A DNA stretch of 64,000 nt from Serinus canaria (lineage: Eukaryota; Chordata; Aves; Passeriformes; Fringillidae). Within the stretch, counting starts at the first letter, position 1; each line of letters opens with the position of its first letter. A model generated the notes under the pieces. The model had not been told where the DNA came from. It was given only the letters and a program-made list of their open reading frames with translations, and did not search any database. The stretch covers positions 49,723,180 through 49,787,179 of the forward strand of contig NC_066314.1 in the NCBI RefSeq assembly GCF_022539315.1. The letters run 5' to 3'. Below are positions 1-9,559 of this stretch, one piece after another. The position numbers and the translations under genes are program-made.

Positions 1-122
1 TTGCAGTGTCTTACCCCTCTGCATTGCAGAACATTACCAGGAAAAAGGAGGAATTATGGGTATTAGACAGGATGCCTCCATGTTCTGAACTTGGAGGCTT
101 GCTGCCAGAAGAAGTCCCAGGG

Positions 123-511
123 TGTTGTCTTGTTCACAGGGGTCCCAGGATGAGGGAAGAGACAAGAAAGTTGACTCCATGTATCAGAAGGCTTGATTTA
201 TTATTATATGATAGATAATATATTAAAACTATACTAAAAGAATAGAGGAAAGGATTTCACTACAAGGCTAAGCTAAGAATAGAATAGGAATGTGAAAACA
301 AAGGTCTTCTCCCAGACCGAGACCGGCCGGACAGGTGAACTGTCATTGGCTCTTAATTGGAAACATCCTGAGGAGGCCAATCACAGATCCCCCCGTTGCA
401 TTCCACAGCAGCAGATAAGAATTGTTTACAGTTTGTTCCTGAGGCCTCTCAGTTTCTCAGGAGGGGAAAAATCCTAAGGAAAGGATTTTTCATAAAACAT
501 GTCAGTGACAC
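123..511 (-). mobile_element. Solo LTR of an endogenous retrovirus, 6-bp target duplication
   Basis: A 389-bp block starts TGTTGTCTTGTTCACAGG and ends GTCAGTGACA on the plus strand, so it has TG...CA ends. It is flanked on both sides by the perfect 6-bp direct repeat CCAGGG (117-122 and 512-517). A second copy, well over 90% alike by eye, lies at 17312-17697. On the minus strand an AATAAA lies roughly 70-80 bases before the element's end, as expected of the R/U5 part of an LTR, so the element is read as minus-oriented. A 6-bp duplication is typical of class II (ERVK-like) avian elements; the family name was not verified. No internal retroviral sequence adjoins it, so it is a solo LTR left by recombination. 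Confidence 0.88.
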
Positions 512-517
512 CAGGGT

Positions 518-2834
518 AATTCATCTATTCCTTTTCCAGGTAGATGTATCTCTTCCTAAGTCACTACAGGAATCAGACAGGTTTTCCTGATACTGTTTGT
601 GTCCTATTGCTGGACATGCTGTCCTGTAAAACTTGTAACACACCCAAAGGAGCAGTGACAGAGATTTGAATTGCATCAGCTAGCAGTACGATGGGGTCTG
701 CCTCAAAGCACAGCCTGCTACTTAAAGGGTGTGCCAGCCAGGACCATATGCTCCTTGCCACCCCAATCCCTGGGGTGACCCGAGGATCAGATATGCTCTT
801 CTAGAAGGACTGTTCTACTGCTGCTGGGTCATCAGCAAGTGACAAGAGACCAAGAGGAAGACTACTTCTGTAGGAAGCTCTTCTGAGAATCCTTAATACC
901 TTATTAATTCTTAATAACACATAACTGACAAGAAAGCAGCTCAAGAACCTGAACCAACAGGCAGATTTCCAGCAACATTGGCTCAAGGGCATTCAGAGTT
1001 GCTTATGGCCAAACAGGAGTCAAACACAGTGTGGGATTGCCCAATGACATGGGTCCTTTCAGGCCTGAAATTGTTGTGGGGAGGTAGCTAATGAGACTGT
1101 GATGAATTGCAAGGCAGTGAGCATTATGGAACAACCTAAACACAGCCTACACTCTCCACTGGAGGAATATGGCCACCCTGTCTCCTGAGCTGTGTCAGTT
1201 TCCAGGTAACCAAGACTGTGGCAGGCACATGGTCCTCTAGCTGTACTCAGGTGCTGAACAGTGGCACATTGCCATTCTTCACATGTCTACCCCCAGCCTT
1301 GATAGGTGTAGAAATAGGGACTGGCACTGCTCTGTGCCACTCACAGGCTCTGTCCAAATCCAGTGGAATCAAAAGCCTCCAAACGCTAGGCCAGAGAAGG
1401 ACACCAAGTCAGGAACACTTCTGTTTCATGAAGGAAACCATGCCAGGGCCACAGGCATGTTGTCCCAGCAGGTGGGAAATCTCTAATCTACAGCCCACAA
1501 AGACTCAGTTTCCTCTGGCTTCTATGCTGCAGGGATAAACTACCTTACTTGCACATAGGCAGCTGCAGTATGACAGTGGAGTGTACCTGGAGGAAACAGA
1601 AACACAGACCTGAGTTGTTTCATCTTGCTTGAAACAGGTCAAGTATGGAAGCAATTCCTGCCATAAATTTTACCCATGTACCACTTTCTGTCCAGCTTTG
1701 TGGAAGCCAGGCTAGAGTTTCAGCAAGGGCAGAAAGGCTGGCACAGGACTTTTGAGTGACCTGATGGACAGCCATTAAAAGGATGGGTTTCTCTCACCCA
1801 CAACGCATGAAGAGAGCATCTCAGTGCTCAGCAATATCCTATACGGACTGGAAACTGCTAGTTGCTGGAGCTGCACATCCAGCAGGCTAAATCACAGCAC
1901 AGAACAACCGGGATTGTCACAGGCAGCTGTCCTCTGATCTGGGAATGTTTCTGGCATCACGTCTCCCTTGTCTCCATGCTGGAGGCTTACAGAGCTGACA
2001 GTGCTTTGCTGCAGTGGTATAATGAAGCTACAAAGAGCAGTACAGCTCTGAAAGCTGGTGGAGTCCTTACGGGTTTTTAATTTCCCTCAGCAAGTTCACC
2101 ACCTCCCAGGGAGTATAAGGAACACCAAAACCAAACCTTGTCTGCCAGGGGCACTTCCAATACATTATCCACACCCAGTTCCCAGGCAGAGTCCAACAAC
2201 AGCAGCAGTTCCTAGATGTGCATAGCCATGTCATTCTCCTGGGCTGCTTGATGAGTTTTCTGGGGTCAGAGTCCATAAACCAAATGAGGCAGCAGTAAGG
2301 AAGGAAAAAAAATGGGTAATGATAGAGAGATGGCAAAGGGGAACCTGAAAACCAATATTATGATGGGGATGGGACAATGCCTTGAGTAAAGAGCGAGGAG
2401 AGGGAAGCTGTGCTGCAGAGAAGGGACTTCTACCCACACTGCTGCTGGAGGAAGAGTAAATGCTGGCAGGGCAGGCAGTAACAGGCTGCTGCTCCTCACC
2501 TCCTCCTCCTCCGTGCTCCAGCTGCTGCGGGACAGGGTGGTGCCAGAGCTGCCTGCCTTGGCAGAGGGGGACTCTCACATCAGGTTGGGCAAGTATCGAG
2601 CAAGTTCCTAGGATCATGATCCTTTCTTGGCTCTGGAGGCACTTTCCCATGCAAAAAAACCCCTCCTCTGTCCTGCCAGTCTCAACACCTTCCAAATTGT
2701 CCCAGTTCTATTACCATGTCATGTGGCTGAACATTAAAACCTTCCCAACCAGGATGATCTCTAGTTCCTCATGTTAAAGGCATCTACTCACCGATTAATA
2801 TCTTTGGGTCCATTTGTTGTCTTCCTAAAGTGTC
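518..2834. other. Non-coding stretch, nothing recognised
   Basis: No exon with credible splice sites, known protein similarity or RNA gene was seen on either strand. Short open frames here lack conserved motifs and are interrupted in all frames. In the human gene order LGALS1 would lie on this side of PDXP, but I could not find a galectin exon (no HFNPR-type or WG.E-type coding sequence) on the minus strand. Confidence 0.5.
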
Positions 2835-3535
2835 AGTCACTTGACCAACTTGACAATCTTCCATGATGAAATGGCTGGCTTGCTTGATGAGAGAACAGCA
2901 GTGGACATATAGCCTGACTTCAGTAAAGTCTTTGGCCCTGCCTCCCACAACATTCCCGTAGAGAAGATAATGGAAATATGGGCTGGTTGAGGTAACAGTG
3001 AAGTGGACAGAAAACTGTGTGAACATCTGGGCCTAAGGAATGTTGATCAGTGGCATAAAGTCTAGCTGGAGGCTTGTAATTAGAGGTGTCCCCCAGGGGT
3101 CAATACTGTTGTATTTATTCTATTTGGCATCTTCATTCATGAACTGTAAGATGAGGTAGAGTGTACCCTCAGCAAGTCTGCTGGTGACACAAAACTGGGA
3201 GGAGCAGCTGACACACCAGAAGGTTGTGGTCCCATTCAGAGTGACCTTGATAGGCTGGGAAAATGGGCTGGCAGGAACCTCAAAAAATTCAATGAGGAGA
3301 AGTGCAAAGTCCTTCACCTGGGAAACAATAACCCCAGAGACCAGTAAATATTGGGGACTACCCAGCTGGAAAGCAGCATGACAAAAAAGGACCTGGGGTC
3401 CAGTGCTGGCTCCAGTTCTGGGCTTCCTAGTACAGGAGAGTCTGGAGAGAGTCCAGAGAAGGGGCACGAAGATGACTAAGGGAATAAAGCCTTGCCCAGA
3501 GCAGGCAATGCTCAGCAAGTTGCAGCTGACATAAT
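2835..3535 (+). mobile_element. CR1 LINE fragment (reverse transcriptase region)
   Basis: The plus strand reads like the decayed reverse-transcriptase part of an avian CR1 element: a 'gacttcagtaaagtctttgg' block near 2919, a 'ggtgtcccccaggggtcaat' block near 3087, and a 'gctggtgacacaaaactggg' block near 3180, in the order found in CR1. Frames are broken by stops and indels, so it is inactive. The 5' and 3' limits are approximate. Confidence 0.8.
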
Positions 3536-5950
3536 CTAGCCAGTGGTTGCCACAGTAACTACACTTATGGATGAAGGATAGGAGTTTTCTGGTCTAATGG
3601 AACAACTGCCACCTGTCTGGCTGGTGTCTCTGTTGCACGGCAGGAAAGGGCAATGCAGTTTTCTGAGGATGAGAAAATAAATACCTTTACCCACACTACA
3701 CAAAGTGGGGCTTCCCATCTGCTCCACCCTCCTGTGTGCTGCCACAGCTCTACACTTCACAGCCCTGTCCTCCCTGGCAACTGCACTGCTTCCCTAAACA
3801 CTCAACCCAAGAAGAAAAGCTGTGTTAGACAAGAAGAAATCAGCTGACTTAGGCAAGAACCATTGCTTTATTTCAGTTTAAACAGCAGATGTTATCTGCA
3901 GCCCTACCAGACCTATCCCAGAGGGAACCAAAGCCTGAACCCCATGAGGATTTCAGACCCCTTATTGTCAGTGACTGAATGGATGTCTGACAGGCTTGGA
4001 TAGGGAGCTCTTCACCCCCAGGGGTGCCGTCAGTCTAGTTTCCTAAGAAGATCTGCTCACATGCACATCCATTACATAAAGGAGCAGTAGTAGCAGGGGG
4101 AAGCCACACAAAACCAAAGCCCTGATGGGCTCCTACAGTGCTGCTCCATCCCTGTTCAGAGCAAGAGCAGCTGCACTGATGTATATATACAGGACAGAAG
4201 TCACCCCTGTCTAATGTCCCCACCTACATGATGAACCAAGGGAAGGACAGATAAACCCTTCTGCTTCAAGTCCACCTCTGCTTCATAGCAAAGCCCTCAT
4301 GGAGAGACGCAGCAGGTGAAAAGAAGCTACATGGTCACAAGACATAGGGATCAGCCATCACCTCTGCTGAGCTCTGTTTTCAGCAGCAGTCACATGAAAA
4401 AAACCTGCTCTGCAGGCCCACCATTTGAAATCCAAAGGAAAAACTCCAAAGTATCTTTGGAGAGGGCCCAAACACAGGCTGGAACACTCTGACCAGCTAC
4501 TGGATTTCCTCTTTTGTTTCCAGTGTGCCAGCCTGGGAGACTACAGCCTCCAGCATCCCATCTGCTGTTGGGGAGAACTGGAAAGAACAGAGCAGGCAAG
4601 CGCTCACCCTCCAAGCACCCTAGAAAAAAAGGGGGCATGTCTTGGGAATGTTCTTACTGTGCACAGTCTCCTCTGTACACCCACATGTAACCAACTCAGC
4701 CTGGGAAATTTGCTGCCATACTGAGCATTTCCAGCTGTGGCCCCAAAGTTACAACAGCACTTCAGATTTCAGTCTGATACAAGAACTGAAAGCTCTGAAA
4801 AATAAACCAGGGTCTGAGTATCTCTAGATTGGCAAGCCAAGTTAGCAGATACATTAGGTCTCAATCTTGCTCTACTTAATGATACAAGTGTTGATCAAGT
4901 ACTCATTAAGGGACTATCAGTCCTCTGGTGGCCGAATTGGACATGGGACAGACAAAAGAGAGAAATGGGCATATACAAAGAGGACTGATTTAGATGACAG
5001 GCAATCTTCAGAAAGCTCTTTGGATGTTCTTTTATTTTGGAAGGCTCTTTCCTAAGTTATTTTGGACAGAAAAAACAAAGAAGGCACTCAGCACCTGGAA
5101 CTATCCTAGGGACAATAAGCTGCATCCAGTCCTCCCATGTGAGCTGACAGTGTACTACCTGACACAGAGCACAGTTATTGAATGCTCAATGCTGATCTCT
5201 CCAGCAGGAGATGTGGTGCCTGGTTGCCATCAACAGCAGTTAGAGGGGTCTGACAGACAAAGGGGAGGATTGGCTCCTGTACGGGGAATGGAGTCAAAGT
5301 GCATTTGAGTCACTTCCAACTTTTCTTACCCAATCCGTTTCCTCCCTCTGGGCTGGGAGTATGGACAAACCCAGGACATGACAAGCTTTAATCCAGTTAA
5401 GGTCACCCCAGGGGTACAATCACAGCCATCTCCCTGTCACTTAAAGCATAGCAGTCAAGAAAGGTCACAGCAAAACCTTGTCTGGGCAGTTCTCAGCCCC
5501 CTGCAAACTCTATGCACATAACAGAGGTCACACCTCACCCCTACCCCAGCAGGGCCACACAGGTCATTGGGGTCCACCTGGCTGGCACAGGGCAGACTTC
5601 AGGTGCAGGACAAGACATCACTGTTCCCCAGCAATGTTCCCCGTGCTGTGAAATGCAAAGGCAGCTGGCAAGGGCTGCATCACTCACTGCTCCAGGTGAC
5701 CTGGCTCGACCCTGCACTCTACACCACAGCCCCGCCAGCCACCTCCACCGGGCGCTGAGGCACCAGTGATTCAGCAAAGGGCAGCTCAAAGACACTACCC
5801 AGCTGTCTTGTCTACCCAGCAGCACCCCCTTGAGTGAAGAAAGGTCCTGCAATGTCCTCACCTGCGAGGGCTCAAAGATACCTAGGACAGTTTCATCTTG
5901 ATGGGACCATGAGTGAAAAAAAAGAGGTCATTTCCAGCCTATGCTCACAC
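3536..5950. other. Non-coding stretch with one unassigned poly(A) signal
   Basis: No coding exon was recognised. An AATAAA on the minus strand (plus-strand TTTATT at 867-872 past 3000, i.e. 3867-3872) sits in a good poly(A)-signal context and could end a minus-strand transcript. That transcript could be a longer PDXP 3' UTR, a non-coding RNA or an undetected neighbour gene. Nothing else stands out. Confidence 0.4.
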
Positions 5951-5956
5951 TTTATT
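5951..5956 (-). terminator. Poly(A) signal, probably PDXP
   Basis: AATAAA on the minus strand, followed by GTGTGAGC, about 1.2 kb downstream of the PDXP stop. It is the first canonical signal after that stop that I noticed. Confidence 0.5.
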
Positions 5957-7128
5957 ATATACAGAGACACGAGTGTAAGAACATCGACATGGGACATGGA
6001 CAGTAAGGGATACCCAAAGGCACTCACTTCTGTCCCCTTGGTGCAACCAGTCAGCATAATTTATACAAATAATACAATATTTGAACAATAAATAAGTTTG
6101 ATAAATTAGATCAAGAAATTAAAAAAACATAGAAAGACAAAGCAGCAAGGAATGATTTTGAGGACTGTGACACATTCACAGCAGTGACAACACTATCACC
6201 ATCTCACCTGCACACCAGCAGCTGGAGCACAGACCCCCATTAGCACTTTTCTCTCACTGTACTATGACAAAATCCAGCTGAGAAGGGGCAACCAGGGAGA
6301 GTCATACAGTTCACTAGTGCTGTGTTGTTGTGGTCTGGGAGCCCTCTGTCCTTCAAAAGCCCCTTCAGAAAGGGCGCTTGCAAACAAAGTACAACTGCAG
6401 ACCCGCTGTGCAGTCACACTTGTCTGTTTGGCACAGGAAAAAACCCTCAAACTGGTCTCTTCTGTCCTTCAGATGGACACTGGCACAGTTATTAACTGGG
6501 TCAGGGCAGGGGGTAGTGGGGGAAACATCTCTAAGGAACAGGGGAGAGGAGATGAGGCAATGTTCTCCTTCACTTGTGGGAGGCAGAGATGCTCTTATTT
6601 GTGATTCCAGAGGTCTGGCACACTCCTTCCACATGCCCTGGCACTGATAGACACCAGGAGGGTGACAGTGGCAGCCAATCCTCTGGCAAGGAGGGGGTTA
6701 CAAGGACTGCAGGGATGCTGCTCAGAATTAAAGAGTTACAAGCCAAAGGACAGCAGTAAGGCTGCCACAGGTTTTCCAAGGGGAAAATAACACTAAAGCG
6801 GCCAGTCCCGAACCCCTGGAGAGGCCCACACAGACACTGATTTGATCCCCCCCCCAGCAGCCTCAAGGCCTCCAGCTCTCTCCCAAAGATGCTGGCAGCT
6901 GGCAATGAGGGAAGCAAGAACTCTGTGCATCATGGATAGCCCTCAGCAGAAAGGAGACAACTTGAAACCTGTCCCCTCCTGCCAATCCCCTTCCCATTTT
7001 GCCCCCAAGAAGGATGCTGGCATGTGAAGAAACTGGGCATTGAGGGAATACAGCAGTGAGAGAGAGATGGGAACAGATGGAGATCTGGGATGGGGAACTG
7101 ACCCCTGTGCCCTCACATGTACAAACTG
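5951..7128 (-). other. PDXP: Probable PDXP 3' UTR
   Basis: The interval runs from the PDXP stop codon (TAG at 7131-7129) to the first good minus-strand poly(A) signal (AATAAA, plus-strand TTTATT at 5951-5956). A length of about 1.2 kb is ordinary for a vertebrate 3' UTR. It contains a short C run near 6848 and an A/T-rich patch around 6060-6130. No exon was seen. Confidence 0.5.
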
Positions 7129-8273
7129 CTACTCATCCAGGCCTGGTATCAAGTCTGCAATACTGTCCACATAGTAATTGGGCACCAGATCCTTGGCAGC
7201 GGCGCTGTCGCTGGCCATGTAGGCCTGCGCCTCTTCCAGGCGGGACACGCCTGTCAGGGTGAGAATGGTGGCAAGGCCGCAGTTCTTGCCGAAGAGGATG
7301 TCTGTCTCCAGACGGTCTCCCACCATGAGGGTGCGGGACGGGTCGACACCGAAACGCTCTACGATGCAATCGAACATGTACGTGTTGGGCTTCCCCACCA
7401 CCAGCGCCTTGCGGCCCGAAGCCGTTTCCACTGCGGCTGTGAGGCTGCCAGTCCCTGCAGGGGGGGGAGGAGGAACAGAAGTAGCCGCGGGAAGCTCAGC
7501 ACCCCGGATCCCGCCACAGGACAGGGATGCTGGCAGCCCTGCTTCGGGAGCTGGCAGGGATGTGCCAGGGCGTCCCTGCTCGTCCTGCCGTTCAGGGAAC
7601 CGCCTCGCGCTCGCCTGGGACAGCGAACCCCACCCGAGGCCATCCCCGCCACAGCCCCTTCCCCCCGGGGCGGCGCGGGACGGGGCGCGGGCTCACCGGG
7701 GGTGCGCTGGCCATCGCTGAGCGGGTGCCAGGGGTCGGGGTCGGTGGCCACCAGCAGGCACTGCGGGTCGCGCAGGTAGCCGCAGGCCTGCGCCAGCTTG
7801 GCGAAGGTGAACTGGTCGTCGTAGCCCACCAGGACGGCGCGCACCGGCTCGCCGGGTGCCGGCTCGCCCTCGCCCGCTAGGCGCAGCCCGGCGTCGCGCA
7901 CCTCGCCGCGCAGCCCCTCGCCGCCCAGCACGAAGACGGGGCCGGCCCCGCTCCCGTTCCCGCCGCCGCCGAGGAGGCGCTGGCGGAGGAAGAGCGCGGA
8001 GCAGAGCGCGGAGCTGAAGACGTGCTCGGCGCGCACACCGCGGAAGCCGAGACGGCTGAAACGCCGCTCCAGCTCGGCCACAGAGCGGCGGCTGTTATTG
8101 CTGACGAAAAGGGCGGCCTTGCCGCTGCGCCGCAACCGCTCCAGCAGCTCGGGGGCGCCGGGAACGGCGCGCTCGCCCGCCCACAGAACGCCGTCGCAGT
8201 CGAAGAGCAGCCCCTGCGCCGGGCCCAGCACCTCCCGCAGCCCCGCGCCGCTCAGCCGCCGGCAGTTCGCCAT
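7129..8273 (-). CDS. PDXP: Pyridoxal phosphatase / chronophin, two exons, 300 aa
   Basis: HAD-family phosphatase that dephosphorylates pyridoxal 5'-phosphate and, in mammals, phospho-cofilin, acting in the cytosol. Coding exons are 8273-7697 and 7454-7129, joined in phase 1 across a 242-bp GT-AG intron; total 903 nt including stop. Length (300 aa) is close to the human 296. HAD motif I is DCDGVLW with Asp25 as nucleophile and Asp27 as acid/base. Motif II lies in FVSNNSRR. The motif III lysine is Lys214 in VVGKP, and motif IV is GDRLETD with Asp239 and Asp244. The start is the ATG at 8273, giving an N-terminus that aligns Asp25 with the mammalian enzyme. Exon 1 is extremely GC-rich and includes a Gly-rich insertion (about residues 102-110) that I do not recall in the human protein. 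The gene lies downstream of SH3BP1 on the same strand, as in human. Confidence 0.95.
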
Positions 8274-8700
8274 GCTGCCGCCGCCGCCGCCGCAGCCCGC
8301 CGGCCGCCCCGCCGCTCAACCAATCACCGCCCCCCGCCGCACCCCGCCCCGTCGTGCAGCCAATCACTGCCCCCGCACTCCCACCGCCACCAATGGGAGG
8401 TCCGGACGCCCTCAGGGGCAGGGCCGGGCCGAGGGCCGGCCCCCAAAGTCACCGCGGCGGGGAAGGAGCTGGGACAGATCCCGGCCGCTGCCCATTGGCT
8501 GGAGCCGCCGTGCCCGGCCCCCGCCCCCCGCCGTGCCCGCGCAGCCGCGCAGCGCCCCCTGCCGGCCGGCGGGGCTGAGGCAGCGCGGCCGCCATTATGG
8601 CCCGGCCCGCCTCTCCGCCGGCCCTGGGCGCCGGCCGCGCTCCCGCCTCCGGCCCTCCCCGCGGCGGCCCACGGGCTGCACCCTCCAGCACCTCAGACTG
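8274..8700 (-). promoter_or_regulatory. CpG-island promoter of PDXP with a CCAAT-box cluster
   Basis: The region upstream of the PDXP start is very GC- and CpG-rich and continuous with GC-rich exon 1. Four CCAAT pentamers lie within about 180 bp: CCAAT on the plus strand at 8320-8324, 8360-8364 and 8390-8394, and in the opposite orientation (ATTGG) at 8493-8497. Clustered CCAAT boxes spaced 30-40 bp apart are typical NF-Y sites in TATA-less promoters. No TATA box was seen. Transcription start is not determinable here. Confidence 0.65.
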
Positions 8701-8769
8701 CCAAGTGTGCCCTGCTCACACCGGCCTGCGGCTTTGACACCAGCTTCTCAAATACTGGCAAAATATCAA

Positions 8770-9075
8770 CAAGCACTTTGGCTGGAAAAGCCTGCTACTA
8801 ACATCATCGAGTCCAGCCTAAGAGCAAACCACATCAACTAGAGCGTGGCACTGGGTGCCGCATCCAGCCTTTCCTTAAACACCCCCAGGGACGGTGACTC
8901 CAGCACCTCCCTGGGCAGCCCATTCCCATGTCTAACCGCTTTCTGTGAAAAAGTTCCTCCTACTGTCCCACCTACGGCCTCCTTTCTGGGAGCTGTAGAG
9001 AGTGATCAGGGCACCCCAGAGCCTCCTTTTCTACAGGCTGAACAACCCCAGCTCCCTCATAGAACATGCACTCCA
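8770..9075 (-). mobile_element. CR1 LINE 3' fragment
   Basis: The plus strand carries the reverse complement of a CR1 3' region: 'aacatcatcgagtccagcct' near 8800, then 'actccagcacctccctgggc' and 'ctacaggctgaacaacccca' further right, in the order seen in other avian CR1 tails. It lies between the PDXP promoter and the SH3BP1 3' end. Boundaries are approximate; the right end abuts a microsatellite. Confidence 0.75.
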
Positions 9076-9076
9076 A

Positions 9077-9109
<33 letters not shown>

Positions 9110-9136
9110 TGTATATATATTATATATATATATATT
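9077..9136. repeat. Compound microsatellite (ATGT)n(TA)n
   Basis: About seven copies of ATGT (9081-9111) run directly into a TA tract (about 9112-9135) and then a T run. It sits at the edge of the CR1 fragment and probably grew from A/T-rich sequence there. It is expected to be length-polymorphic. Confidence 0.95.
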
Positions 9137-9137
9137 T

Positions 9138-9143
9138 TTTAAT
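9138..9143 (-). terminator. Candidate poly(A) signal for SH3BP1
   Basis: ATTAAA, the commonest variant signal, on the minus strand about 420 bp after the SH3BP1 stop. It overlaps the edge of a low-complexity A/T tract, so it may be fortuitous. No canonical AATAAA was seen between the SH3BP1 stop and the PDXP promoter. Confidence 0.3.
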
Positions 9144-9559
9144 ATGCATCTGTGTGTTCCTGGGGCAATGCATTTTAAGGCAAAATGGGGCTGGGATCAT
9201 GGCTGAGCATCTGTGAATGGCCCCATGGGACCAAGCTGCCCTGCTGGCCCGAAAGCTGCAAACAGTGTCTGGGCCTGCAGTGGGGGATGTGGGTGGGGAT
9301 CAGGGCAGGGATCTGGGCACGGATGTGGTGGCTGGGCTCTGGCAGGGACATGGTAGTGTGGAGAGGTGGAGACCGAGACGGGGGAGCGAGAGAAGGCAGG
9401 CAAAGCATGCCAGGTGGTGTGAGCCAAGGGAACAAGGTGGAGGACCGAGAGATGCTGTCCCTCAGGCCACCCTGGCATTTCCACAGCATCTGCTGGGTCC
9501 CAGAGAGGTGCCAGATCCCATCTCCCCAACCTGTGATTCCTCCATGCCTCTCACCCTGT

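Noticed and set aside
8022..8841. Two overlapping plus-strand frames of about 250 aa
   Set aside because: They are antisense to PDXP exon 1 and its CpG-island promoter. Composition is Pro/Ala/Arg-rich without motifs, as expected from GC-rich DNA.
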